Numbered from the stretch's first letter, positions 46,332-58,775 are shown. The stretch is 64,000 nt of DNA from Histoplasma ohiense (GCA_017607445.1 JAEVHH010000005.1:2113001-2177000), one strand, 5' to 3'. Notes: generated from the letters alone by a model not told the origin. Made by a program: numbers and translations.

Positions 46332-47516
46332 GTAGGCTACTCAGTTGGTTGCGAGAGAGATCTGAGAGAAGGTGGACAGCATATCAGGCAAGCTAGGTAG
46401 CCAGACACCTAGGGTGAAGTCTGGCAGTAGGTCAAAAGTGAACGCCTTCGCAGCCATGACTCCAAGGATGCTAGAAGTTTTTGAGAAGATTAGATGAACA
46501 GCCCATTTTCAGACTGCAATGTGGGTCTTGTGGGAAATCTTTCTCTCTTCTTCAATCAAAGTCATCAGCTCTGGGGGCTAGATGTGAGTTGAGAGCTATG
46601 TAGACAGTTGATGTTGCCACCAAATCCTGACAGAAAATAGAGCAGTAAGGGAGCCAAGTAAAGAGGACTTTGTCAGGGTCTGGGGGGGAAATGTGTGGAA
46701 GCTCTCCATAATGAGGGGTCCTATATGCGTCAGGGAAAGCAGGGCCCATAGAAAAGGAATATAGATGTCAGGGACAAAGATATATAAACACCTGATGGTC
46801 ATGCACTTGAGATGGCCCCCTGAAATATCGCGGAGGGTGTAAAGGCCGACAATGATCGGAAAATGGAGTGCCACCTTGTGCTTTAATAACCCTTTCCTAC
46901 ATAGCACGTACATACACGGCGTAGTAGTGTCTGATGGCCAAGTGTAACCCTCCCAGCTAGCAAGGCCCCCTGCCGGCTGAAACAAGCCTATATAACACGC
47001 CGGATAAATAAATGCCACCGCTGCAGCCGCTAGGAAGTTAAAATGGAGGGTTGATGTTTGCCTTCTGTGATTGGTCTGGACGACTTTAGCCATAGTTCTC
47101 GAAGCAAGTCCTTGATGAAAAGGCTAATCAGCTCGACGTCAGATTTATGACTGGACTGGTTTGTCGTCCAAATCCATACCAGTCTGCAACCTCACGGAAA
47201 AAGTATATATTCAGCCAACAACCGTTATGGCCGAAAGCACACTACGAAACAGTTAAAAGGGATACCTAGGTAGTTTAAAATAAACTGTCTATTGAGATCG
47301 ACGAGCTATTCCCTGCCAAAGGCCCTTATTCTTTCTGCGAACCATCGGATGCCCTTTGGACTCGCAGTATATCTCAAGCATTACTAGAGATCTAATAACT
47401 GGAGAAGTCATGATATGCTGGATCCCAGGCATGCCTACATGATTTGTCTCTACCCGCATCGACACCTCTCCTCAATTGGGTGGTTAGCGCATTTTTGACC
47501 TCCTACTGCGTATACA
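46332..47516. other. Decayed region between the transposon relics and the Zn2Cys6 gene
   Basis: The left part probably continues the LINE-like remnant. A minus-strand frame of 166 codons (46596-47093) with a hydrophobic opening overlaps a second minus frame (46552-46749) in another phase. They could be a frameshifted membrane-protein pseudogene, but neither matches a family I know. The final 420 bp should hold the promoter of the regulator at 47517. Confidence 0.4.
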
Positions 47517-50053
47517 ATGTCGACGGTCACGGAACGACCAGAGATACCCCCTCGTGCTTCTACTGACGCCCACCCTGGGGGTCTTCAGCAAACTCCTCAT
47601 TTGGCTGACAATCCTCCGACTCCGCCTCCCGGGGATCTAGCATCCGCGCCCCCTATTCAACCGAGTCTTCGCAGTTGCATTACTTGCCGCCGCAGAAAAG
47701 TGAGATGCAACAAGATCCATCCGTGCTCAAATTGCACAAAGGCCAACACCGAGTGTGTATTTCCCGGCCCGGGGAGAGCTCCAAGAAAACCCAGAAACCG
47801 GACAGACAGCGAATTATTAACTCGACTGAGAAGAGTGGAAGGCGTCTTGAAGAGTTTGGGTGCGGAAGTAAATGACGATAGCCAGCTCAATTTGCATCCT
47901 GATTTACCTTCCCGTCGGGATGAAACCAAACTCTCAAAGCCATTTACTCATCATGTGGATGCCGATTTCGTGAAACATCCAGATCCAAGAGACCTTGCTC
48001 AACGTGAGGTCGAGCAGGAGTTTGGTAAGCTTGTCATCGGAGATGGGAGAAGTCGATACCTTAGCAATCGCTTCTGGTCAAGTCTAGGCGATGAGGTGAA
48101 TACTTCTATACCGCTCGGCGTATTCCCTTCATAATATCCTCTAATTTTCTTGTACAGGTCGAAGAAATGAGAGATATACTCGGTGCGACTTCTGATGAGG
48201 AAGAGAATTATTCTTCTCCCGAAAGCCATGGGCTACAGTCAACGTACTCCCGAAACCACGATGGATTCCTATTCGGTTTTTGCTCACTAGACCAAACCCT
48301 ACGACATATCCATCCTCGCCCTGATCAAAGGCTTCTTTTGTGGGATGTTTATCTGGAGAATGTGGCACCATTGGTTCCGATATTTCATAAACCCACTCTT
48401 CGAAAGTTCTATTTCAGGGCTCACGATAGCTTGGATTCATTGAACAAAAATGCCGAAGCAGCAATGTTTGCCGTATATTATGCGGCAATCACAAGCATGG
48501 ATTCTTCGCAATGCGTATCGATTTTGGGAGAAGAGCGTCATGTAATGCTCTCACGATCCCGACTTGCAATGGAACTGGCGATGGCGCGCGCAAACCTCCT
48601 AAATTGTCAAAGTGTAGTTCTTCTCCAAGCTACTCTCCTCTTCTTGTTGTGCGTGAGGCGGCAAGATGATTCGCGCTATGTATTGTCAATGGTAGCCATT
48701 GTAGTCAGATTGGCTCAAGGACTCGGGGTACATCGCGACGGGTCAACATTTGGATTGCAGCCATTCGAAACAGAAATGCGGCGCCGGCTCTGGTGGCATA
48801 TTTGTTTGCTTGACTATCAGGTGGCGGAAGACCACGGTTGTGATCCCTTCATCTACGAACCATTCTACGATACACGAATTCCGCTGAATATTAACGACGA
48901 TGATATTTGCCAAGAAGCAACAGAACCTCCTGAGGAGCGGGTAGAATGTACAGAATTAACTTTCCATCTCATTCGCTGTGAAATCATTGCAAGTGCCCGG
49001 AGACTTAGTTTCATCCCTCCTAGCTTGGATTGTTCCAGATCCAGGACTGATCTGTCGCTAGAAGACAGGCAAAAACAAATTCTGGAACTGAGTAAACGAA
49101 TGGAAGAAAGATATGTACAGCATTGCACCATGACTACGCCGATACTTTGGGTGTGTGCAACGATAGTCCGTCTTGCTCTTACCAGATTGTGGCTCACAAT
49201 CCACGAGCCGCTAAGCGGGATAGAGAACAGGAGATTTGGGTTTGCTGATGAGAAGCACAATCGCCTCTTCTTGGCCTCTATTGACGTCGTTGAATTTTCT
49301 TGTTTACTGCAGACTAACGAGAACACGAAGAAATGGAGCTGGTTATTCAGAACTCATACGCAATGGAGCTCTGTCGCATTTTTATTGTCTGAACTTTGTG
49401 TACGACCCATTTCTCCGGCTGTTGACCGCGCGTGGCATGCGATAAACTCAGTATACGAAATTTGGAACCTCCAAGAGAGAAAAGGGGTGATTTGGAGGGC
49501 TATTAACAAACTTATGAAACGGGCGACACAAATCCGTGAAACCAAATTACAGCAACTTCAAACTCAGTTTCAAGATAGAGATAGAGGGCCATATGATGGC
49601 AAACCTCTTGGCTCGATTGATGATCATTTGCAACCTCGATCCGAACGCAGTTCGGTACATATATCGCCTGCATTACAGGTGCAAGGAAAAATCAATAATA
49701 ACGATTATGGATTATCTTCGGGAATAAATACGGATCTAGATAAAGTGGCCTACAGCCCGTTCGATATCCAAACCTCGGTTACTCCCATACAGCAAAATGC
49801 ACAACTACCGCTTATGTCTGTCCCGTTTTGGGAGCCAGGAGATGTTTTCTCTCATTATTCTGCTGCTGCTGGAATGTCACCGTTGCTTCAGCAACCCCCA
49901 CAAAGCCAAGAGCCGATCCTTGGCTCTGATGCCCATTCTTCAATGCATGAACCATCGTGGGATGATTGGGACCAAGTTGTACGTGAGTTCCGAATGGATA
50001 TGGCTGAAGGTACCGGGATGGGTACTATCCGTGCTCGGGATTGGCTTGAATAA
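47517..50053 (+). CDS. Zn2Cys6 fungal-specific transcription factor
   Basis: Two exons give 824 aa: 47517-48095 and 48158-50053, with a 62-bp gtgaat..cag intron in phase 0. The cluster has canonical CX2CX6CX5CX2CX6C spacing with Cys at 54, 57, 64, 70, 73 and 80, followed by a linker and a coiled-coil-like segment (LLTRLRRVEGVLKSLGAEV). The fungal-specific TF domain spans roughly residues 240-560, with ATLLFLLCVRRQDDSRYVLS, VVRLAQGLGVHRDGSTFG and FETEMRRRLWWHICLLDYQV. The C-terminal third is Gln/Ser/Pro-rich. It converges on the cytochrome P450 gene and may be a pathway-specific regulator, by analogy with fungal metabolite loci. The target genes are not deducible from sequence. Confidence 0.92.
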
Positions 50054-50983
50054 ACGCGTCAGAAATTCTACAGTCCAACACTACGTGCATGTGCACCAAG
50101 GTTTACTTACTTTCTAACTCCCTTACCGCTCACAGAGTCGACACCTGTTTCGAGCTCTAAGATCAAGTGTGGAAGGTGTTATGAGTTCCTACTGCTCTGC
50201 GTTGTTATCCTTGGTTGTCGTCTTTCATGCTCGTTCTTTGTGCAGATTGGATTTAGGATACCTGTGATAACGGTTGGCTCATTTTAGACTTCACATCAAC
50301 GTTCAATTTGCTTCGATTGCTAGGAAAAATAATCTTGATGAAAATCATTCCCGGTTGCAGTCACATGAGGACAAAGCTCACTATACTCGTAAACTATCAC
50401 TAAATAAATTATCACCATACAGAGTTCGGCTCAAAACAGTTACTTTCTGAACAATAACTAAGAAACGCCACCTGTTTCGGCTCTTGGCTATTGTTTCTGT
50501 GATATCACCTTTAGCTTGCCAAGTGGCAATTTTCTTTGTTTTTATGTCTCTATGCGTTTCACATTTTCTTCATTCCATTTAGTCATCTAAAATTCAAGTT
50601 GCTGTGTGCAAATGTGTAGGGGGCCAGCTTTCTCTTTTGGTGATAATTTTCCACACATTTCACTTGCTGCCAACCTTCTACTCAACCATATTGGAGCTTT
50701 TGCCGGAACTGCCCACACATGTAATACATCGTGCGCAAAGCCGTAGAGCCCACGCCTTGATGTATAGGAAAAAACAAAACGGTGGAAAAAACAGGCCAAA
50801 AGTTAGATGTCATCAACACACCCATATTCACTTATTTAGCAAATGAACAGCAAATCACCCCGCAAGTAAGATGGGCAATGACTGGACAATATCTGATTCT
50901 AGCAGAAGAATTCCAATATTTACAATAAGATATAAAGGGACTAGAAATGGCATTATGTAAAGTATCGGAAAGTAAAAATTTTG
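50054..50983. other. Convergent intergenic region
   Basis: 930 bp between the stop codons of the regulator and the P450. AT-rich; no gene or repeat recognised. Confidence 0.6.
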
Positions 50984-52662
50984 TCATCTCCTGACGGGCT
51001 TTGCTGATACCTTAAGCGGACGTCTCGACCATGTTTGATAATTCTGCATATTGTCCCAGGAGTCCTCTGCACCATCAGCTTCGGGCAGAAGTTCCAAGTT
51101 GAAGTGCCATAGAACTTTGGCTAGAATAAGTCGCAGTTCGAAGTAGCCCATCCTGTGAATCAAGTTAGTATGTCATAAGTATCGGCTCCGGAGAAAAACT
51201 GCAAGCATAGAGAGATTGACTGCACTTCTTCCAAGAAGTAAACAACATACTTTTTGCCGGGACAATTATGCGGGCCATAGCTAAACGGAAGGGCAATTCC
51301 CTTTTGATCTGTTGCAAAGACAGGGCTTCCTCCTTCGGATTCGCGAAGCCACCGTTCCGGGATGAAAGAATCCGGTTGGGTGAAGTATTTAGGTGAGCGG
51401 AAGAGTGCATATGTTGCAACAGAAACATTCGTACCGCCAGGAACGAACTCGCCGCAAATAGTTGTACCACCTTTTGGAACTACTCTTGGTAATCCATTGG
51501 AACAAGGCGGATAATATCGCAGCCCTTCCTCGATACAGGCATTGAGGTAGGTGTGCTCCAGGAGCGAATCGTATGTGATTCGGTCAGATGAAGTATACGC
51601 AGACCGAATTTCGGATATCAATTTTCCTAGTTTTTCGGGATTCTTGAAAAGCAGGAAACTAAGGGAGCGGAGCTGCGTGGCGGAAGTCTCGCTGCCACCG
51701 AAAATGAGAATGGGGGCGTTTGTGTGGAGTTCCCCCAAATTGAGGCCCTTGCGGCTGCCTCCGTCCAAGAGGTGTCCCATCATGCCCGCGCGGGTTTTTT
51801 CGTCAAGCTGCAGGTAATGCTCTACCTTTTGGGAGGTGAAGAGGAAATGAGTTTCTCGTAGAGTGTTGAGGATTTTCGAAGGAAAGAATGCCCAAAGAAC
51901 TCGAAACCATAGGTATTCATTTAGCACGGTTATGAAAGCAAACGCTTTCAGAAACCCGTGAATGGACCTAACCCAAGGTACGTATTCAGAATTGGATAGC
52001 ATTCCGAGCGATTCGCCAAATAGGAGGTCGCTCATCATATCAAACGTGGTAAAGTTATACCAATCACCCAAAGCAACTGGTTGTCCTTCAAGCATCGCCA
52101 ATCGTTTTACCAGCAAGTCAGCATGGCTGATGAAAAGGGACTCTTTTTCCTTCATCATTCTCTCGGTGAACATGGTGGCCAACATCCGCTTTTGCCGCAC
52201 GTGGGTGTCTCCTTCAGCGGTGACAACAGACTGGGCCCCTTCTTGCTCCTCTATACCGCTAGCAGGTTTGGCCATTTGGAGTTTGGCCTGAGTGCCGTAG
52301 ATATCACGCCATCCCTGAGCATGTGCGAAACTAAGCTCATTGGAAGCGATGCGCACAATCTCCCCATACTTTCTGTGAGCATTAAAGCGAAATTGTGCCT
52401 TCTGGCCGCGGAGGGTCGCCAAAGTTATGGGGATTCTACCCACAGCCAAGTACTTTGGACCTGGAAATTTACTTAGGGGGTGGAAGTAAATGTTATATAT
52501 CGCATTTCCCACGACGTACTATATATAATCAATCGGAAAAACGCAATGCGAAAGATTTGTCAGAGGTTTCTAGGCATCCTTCAAATGGATAAGGATTAAA
52601 CGTACAAGTAGAAGACCAACACCGAAAATGGTCAAGGTAATATAGCTATCCACGAACCCCAT
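50984..52662 (-). CDS. Cytochrome P450 monooxygenase (microsomal, fungal)
   Basis: Three exons give 497 aa: 52662-52606, 52518-51251, 51152-50984. The N terminus is a membrane anchor, ITLTIFGVGLLLYVVGNAIY, formed only when the gtacgt donor at 52605 is used. The proline-rich hinge HPLSKFPGPK follows. Helix I carries FGGSETSATQ, the K-helix ExxR is EEGLR, then a PERW motif. The heme loop is FSYGPHNCPGKK with the axial Cys at residue 438. The last exon supplies MGYFELRLILAKVLWHFNLE and the C terminus. The layout is that of ER-bound fungal P450s related to trichothecene or benzoate hydroxylases. It would oxidise a small hydrophobic substrate with an NADPH-P450 reductase; the substrate is unknown. 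His replaces the usual Arg in the heme loop, an accepted variant. Confidence 0.93.
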
Positions 52663-53193
52663 GGCCAAGGAAAGAACATAAGACTCGTTTCGGTTGACTT
52701 TCCAGCCTGGAATTCCCAGCTTTATTTTTATGGCGAAAGGAATGGAAGAGCGCAAAGTCCGGGAAGAAATGATTTTTTGATCGACAAACTCCTAGGGCTC
52801 CTGATATTTATACCTGGCAGAGCGGAACTGGATCAAACAATGAAAAAAAAAAAAATTGCCAAAATAACTTTCACGCCAGTGCCAAACCCTTCATATGGCT
52901 ATTTACAGCTCAAAAGCAAGCTGCACGGCCTACGGGCCCTTGAAAGGCCCTCTTCAGACTGAAGTAACTGAGGTAAGGTTTGTTGTCTCCTGGAAGAGGA
53001 GCCGTTTTCAGGGAAATGAAAATCTGTTAGTTATGCTAAATTTGAAATCTAAATGTCATTCGGTTTCTTTTCAACCTTTTTGATAATGGGATAATACTGT
53101 GCGGCTCTGGCGGACGCCAACGGCATATGAATACCCTCTGGGACACTTACTGTCCCGCAATTTTTTATTGTTGTCGCATTCCTCCTTCTAGGG
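52663..53193. other. Spacer between P450 and small membrane protein genes
   Basis: 531 bp that should contain the P450 promoter. A poly(A) tract lies near 52841-52855. An in-frame open extension of the P450 to 52755 lacks an ATG. No other feature seen. Confidence 0.55.
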
Positions 53194-53737
53194 CTAGAAT
53201 AGAATTATCGGCAACGACTCTGGGTCGGTATGACTCATTGTGGCCTTGCGTTGTTCACTAGCTGAGGATAGCCGTTTACCGAAACGATTTGTCCGAAAGT
53301 ACACAATAATTGCGGAGATAGATGTTATGATAGACATCTCCAGCATAGCTGTATCGGCTTTTAGATGTTTTCGCTGGGGACGAGTGGATGTGAATCGACT
53401 TGGTGGCATCCATGGATAGAGTTGCGAATCAGGTGCCTCAGGAGATAAGTCCTGCTCGCAAAAGCTGCTCAGGAATGGGTGCAATCCCTTTTTCACTCCA
53501 CCATTGAGGTTGCAATTGTTGTTAGAGACTAGTTTATGGTGATCATAGCCTCCAAGCCATGATGGGTCTAGCAACTTTAAAAAGAATTCTCCGTCGATCC
53601 AAGTGGTTTTTCTCCATGGAAGAACTTACTTTATGAATCAAAGAGGAGAATAATTGCAGCAAAGTAGAAGGACTTGAGCCCAACTGATACTTTCTCCTGC
53701 GGGTGCAGAGAGAAATATAGGCTTCTCCGTTTAACAT
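53194..53737 (-). CDS. Hypothetical small protein with one C-terminal TM segment
   Basis: Two exons give 162 aa: 53737-53630 and 53574-53194, with a 55-bp gtaagt..aag intron in phase 0. The join (LIHK then LLDPSWLGGYDHHK) keeps a single frame to the stop. The middle is polar (GVKKGLHPFLSSFCEQDL; DSQLYPWMPPSRFTST). A predicted TM helix (MLEMSIITSISAIIVYF) lies near residues 114-130, followed by a basic patch RTNRFGKR, so a tail-anchored or single-pass topology is likely. I recognise no family. It sits between the P450 and the MFS genes and may be part of that locus, or may be a decayed fragment. Codon content looks plausible but independent support is lacking. Confidence 0.42.
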
Positions 53738-55580
53738 TTCCTTGGGCGATCATACATCCGATCTGATCAGCTTCATGTTTCTTCTTTGAGTGTATATCCT
53801 GTGTCTTTAATTCATCTTTTTCTGAATAACATACAGCCCCAATATACTTGCTACGGGGCTTCAGAAAACTCGCATTGATAGAACAAAAAAGCTCAAACGG
53901 AAGTTAATTTTACTGAGTTTGCTGTGAAATCTTCACCAGATAAATAAGCTTCTGCGTGGCTGTAGGGTCCATGAATTTGGAATTCCTTGCTATTGTCCTC
54001 ACCTAGCTTCATTACTAGTAATTTTGAACCCTGGCTCGTGATTGCGAATGTCGATATTATGTGACATACGAGCGTACCGTTGAATCGGGTGGATCAAACA
54101 TTCTCAGTTTGATTCGGAGTGTTATTGCTGCAAAATCTTCCGTGTGGCTAGAATACGCACAACATCAGCCAACTTTCCTATCTCTAACAAGTTTTATTTT
54201 TTTTATTTTTATTTATTTCATATTTCTCAGGCCCTACATTTCACTAACCAACCATGTTGTAGGTCCTTGGCCAAAATCTGACCCAACACCTAGAATGTTT
54301 GAACCCAATCCCATGGATTGTACGGAGTAGGGAAGTCTATAACGGCGAAGCGTTTGGTTTGTGCATCTCCAGAGCTCTTAAGCAGGCCTGAACGTTATTA
54401 TCCTTCCTAAAACAAAGGAAACCTTCATTAGAAATATATTCCATGTCAAACATTCAATAATTTGTAGGTTTGTGACTCACCACCTCGCGATATCCTCAGG
54501 GTCAGATATGTAGTCTGAGAATTGGAAGATCAAGTGGTGGAAAGCTTGCTGCGTGGAGGCCGCTGGTAGGGATACTTTCGTAGGGAAGAAACTGAGTTCA
54601 GAAATAATATTATCCAGCCCTTTTAATCAACACTGGCAAGTGCTATAATGAAGAAACTCGGGGATTGTCATAGTCTGTAGTAATTACATACAGGAAATAT
54701 GGTGAAATGTGAATGATATGATAAATTAACTATGGTCTACGGAAATACAGCGTCATATATGTCAGAGGCTGGAGCGATCATTCAAGAGGGATGTTTGTTG
54801 TTGTTGTTGTTCTTCACACCCAGCAGTGGTGGCTCCAACACCAAGTGCCTGCTTGAGAAAGCAATCCACTACGCCATCCCACCCCCCCACATTCAAGAGG
54901 GAAGAGATGATACATCGGGGGGGCGAAAAGCCATTTATTTGGATGAGGCACTTATAATTCATAGGGAAGACATTACCACTAATACACCCTTTTTAAATAG
55001 AAAATGATATGTCACCCACCCTAAGACCGAATATATTGCACCTGAAATCATCATTTTTGAGAAAGGGAATAATACATCCATCATGCTGGACAGGAACGAC
55101 TCGGTTATTCTCTCACAAAAGTCCGGTGGAGCATCATCCATCGGTATCAAATATCAAAGATCCAACCCGGCTTGGCAGGAATATGCAAGCAAGCAAAAAA
55201 AAAAAAAAAAAGCATCAACTAAAGCCGAACCACCATTCCCCGATTCAAGGTAGCATGCACACTGGCATGGGGTTAGTTAGCTATGACTCTTTTAACTCTT
55301 ACAAATCACTTTCTGCTCTTCCCTCGGTCTTCGATCGTTTCCGAGTTTCAGCTTTTCATCCTGTTTCAATCTCCCTGTGGTCGCATTCCCCCTCGTTTCT
55401 ATTTCCTCTCCCATGGACGGGCGTACGCTTAACGTTAACATCCATTGATATCTTTTCAATGCGATTCATCCCAAATCTGAGAAAAGCGGAACTGTAAAAA
55501 TTCACGCTTACAGCACTTTCTTGGATTTGCCAATGCGCAAGCACAACTATTATTGTTATTTGATTGTCTAATCAGACATC
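53738..55580. other. Divergent spacer in the accessory block
   Basis: 1.84 kb between the small TM gene and the MFS gene. It contains TACGGAGTA at 54321-54329, a TTG run near 54795-54809 and a 20-base poly(A) tract at about 55195-55214. Plus-strand frames at 54732-55007 and 55009-55497 abut but show no domain. Confidence 0.5.
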
Positions 55581-57797
55581 ATGGATACCAAAACACAAAA
55601 GCCGAAACTGCCAGTGCAACAATTTATAGTATTGTGTATGTCAGCATATAACTTCATGCGGAAAAGATGGTCCTATCATATATTTAAATACCAAACAAAT
55701 AACTAACTGAACTTCGTTGTAGCAATTTGTCGATTCGCAGAGCCTGGTATTGCCCCTACCCCTCTTCCCTTAGAAGAAGGCATCTATATTGCTTTGTGTT
55801 GATTGAATGGGAGGAATACTTGCAAAGCTATGGAGTTGAGATGTTGATCTGTGTTATACCTTTCCAGTTATTTTCACCTCCGTGTTTCCATATCTTGTAT
55901 GTACGCTCCCTTCGTCCTTTTAGCCTACTGCATTAAATATGGAGGCGTTTACTTTTGAGTTTAACTCAAACCCAAAAAGAATATGGAGAATGGCGAACTG
56001 CGAATTGCAGATCGTGTATTCTACATAGGTTCATATATGTTCATACCCCTACTATTTCCTTCGAATCAACCACCTTTTATTATATGATCATGGGACCTGT
56101 ATCTGATAATCGTCTACCCACTCTCCATACAGCCCGAAATGGTACGCAGTTTCGGAGTCAGTGACAACGAAGTCGCCAAATGGGTCGGATTAACCTCTGC
56201 AATATTTTCAGTTTGTCAAGGCCTCACAGCTGTAGCGTGGGGTGCGGCATCTGATCGAATCGGCCGAAGACCCATCATCATTTCGGGGCTCTGCATCACA
56301 ATGACCTTCAGTTTGATGTTTGGATTTTCAACCTCGTTACCCATGGCCATTCTGGCACGGGCCTGTGTTGGGTTGGGAAATGGAAATGTGGGCATCATCC
56401 GGACCGTTGTCGCGGAACTGGTCCCAGAGAAGGAACTGCAACCGCGCGCCTTCAGCATAATGCCCCTGGTGTGGACGATTGGCAGCATATTCGGTCCTGG
56501 ATTCGGCGGGGCTTTGGCTGACCCTGCTAGACGACACAAGGAGCAATTTGGTGATAGCACATTTTTCAAGAAGTATCCCTATGCGCTGCCCAACATGGCC
56601 GTATCGGTTTTCTTCATTATTGGGATATTTACGGGCCTTCTATTTCTTCAAGTGCGTGTTTCTGCGCTTCCTTTTCTCCACTTCCTTTTCTCATTGGCTC
56701 CCTTCTGGGTGACATGGTTGATACTTATCTACTTGAGCTAGGAAACCCTCGCATCGAAAAAGGGCCATCAGGATTGGGGCTTGGCTTTGGGGAAAATACT
56801 CACAAGGCCTTTCGCGAGGCGAAAGGAGCAGAAGACCCCGCGTGGCATCTTGGTCAGCGAGGAAGATGAGACGACACCGCTCCTCGTTCCTCCCTCGACT
56901 CGGACGCAAGGAGGCGATGAAGGCCAAAAGAAACACACTCCAAATTTGTCATGGTCACAAATACTGATCCCCCAGTCAAATCTCGTTTTGTTGGCTTATT
57001 CCACTATGTCCATGCATACTGTGGCATTCGACTCCGTATTTACCGTATTTTTAAACCATAAACTCCAGGACTCCAAAAACAATCCAGACGTGAAGCTTCC
57101 CTTCAAGTTTTCTGGAGGTTTTGGCATTGGTATGTGTATTTGTTTTCTTTCTTTCTTTCTTTTTCCCCTGCCGGTCATTTTCTCTTGTGTACTTATTAAA
57201 TTTACCTCAGACGCTCAACAAATCGGTATACTCTACACTATCAACGCCATAATTGGCATGTTAACCCAGTTTTTCATATTCCCTCGCGCCGCTCGCCGTT
57301 ATGGTGTCCTCAACTGCCTAAAAGTCGTTTCGGTGGTTTTTCCAATAACCTATTTCTTGACGCCTTTTACGGTGCTTTTCCCGTCCAACGCTTCCCGCCA
57401 GATAGCAGCATTCCTACTTATGTGCTCTAAACTTGCCTGTGTCGTGTTCGCATTCCCGTGCTGCATAATCCTGCTAACCAACTCCGCCAAGAGCATGAGT
57501 ATTCTCGGGACTTTGAACGGGGTTGCAACGGGCGCATCTGCAGTCGGAAAGGCGATAGGTCCGGCAACCCTCGGGGGAACGTTTTCTCTAGGTGTTAAGA
57601 AGGGGTATATGATCTTGCCCTGGTGGACCTTGGCGTTTATCGCGAGTTTAAGTGCGCTACCAGTATTTTGGTCGAAAGAGGATGACCATCTTAGTCAGAG
57701 CGGGGACGCTGGTGATGACGACGATAGTGGACTTAGAAATGCGAATGCAACTGAAGAAGAGAGAGGCGAGGTTTTCCATTCCCATCGTGGTAGCTAA
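55581..57797 (+). CDS. Major facilitator superfamily transporter
   Basis: Six exons give 533 aa: 55581-55635, 55723-55746, 55868-55896, 56133-56651, 56742-57129, 57211-57797. The first three exons are tiny (55, 24 and 29 nt). Together they rebuild TM1 as ICRFAEPVIFTSVFPYLPEM, the expected opening for this MFS group. Landmarks are the motif-A-like loop WGAASDRIGRRP between TM2 and TM3, RACVGLGNGNVGIIRTVVAE, and GPGFGGALADPARR at TM5. An acidic/basic cytosolic loop precedes TM7. The C-terminal half ends SLSALPVFWSKEDD with a charged tail. Twelve TM helices fit. By family (ZIFL/YCR023C-like MFS in fungi) it should be a proton-coupled exporter; the substrate is unknown. Its place beside a P450 and a Zn2Cys6 regulator suggests metabolite efflux. 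Intron 5 (81 nt) is in frame and open. Confidence 0.9.
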
Positions 57798-58775
57798 AGA
57801 GAAACCGGGCCGTGGGAAGAACGTGAGAACCATGAAGAAAGGAAGAGCTGTTAGCGATAGCATTGTCAGCGCAAATCGGCAAGGCGATCACACCCGGCTG
57901 GTGGCATGGTGTGGGCACCGAAACAGGCAAGAGGATGACTGAATGGACAGGAAGATCCCTTCGTAATCGACAATTTTTCGCGACTTCTCAAACCGGAGAG
58001 GCGTGTTTGCTGAAAGTACAGATTGAAAGCTGCCCAAGCGATATTCTATCCCAACACGTCACGGGGGGGCAATCGAAAAAGTATCGAAAAAGTAACGAAA
58101 AGCAACTAACGTGATTCTTCCGAAACTGGACCGCCTATATAAGAGGAGGCTAAGCCTGAATACTCACCTGTGTGCAAGCGATATAATTTAACGAACCGAT
58201 CTAAATTATAAGACGAATGGCTAGGTTGATGCATTTACAAGTTTAAACCAAGGTACATGTACTCTATATGGACAACCTTTCATTTACTGTCCATTTTCCT
58301 TTTCCCCAAATATAGTAGAGCAGCCCCCGGAGGATCTACAGGGCATCGTGTGTTGATTTGAAGTATATTTAATGCAAAAAGTGTGTGCGTTTAATTAGAT
58401 GTCCATAGATGATCAGTACAGAACGAATTGAAAAATCATAGCAACAGACATATATTGCTAAATAGCCGGGATATGGGATATCCAAATAATTTAAAGTTGC
58501 AGCAAACATCAATATTCTCGTTTTTAGCCAATACTGGGATCAAAGTGAGACAGATACCGAACAGTTTTCCGCTTTGTATCCAGGTAAATGGGTTGGGTAT
58601 TGGAGATGGAATTTACCAAAATCACATTAACAGATCCAAAATTTGAAGTCATAAAATCGTGAAGGACTGAAAATGTGGAGGCAAAACCATTCGTTTTTAC
58701 GCCGAATAAGGGGCACGGTTGTGACGTTTGGAGCCTTTTCATACCAGTTGTTAAACATTTTTGTGTTGAAACGTA
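57798..58775. other. Convergent intergenic region
   Basis: 978 bp between MFS and peptidase stop codons. A GGGGGGGCAATC stretch near 58065 and a short GTATCGAAAAAGT/GTAACGAAAAGC near-repeat lie at 58080-58105. No gene. Confidence 0.55.

Noticed and set aside
54732..55497. Two abutting plus frames (91 and 162 codons)
   Set aside because: Low-complexity, poly(A)-containing, no domain and no splice logic joining them to the MFS gene.
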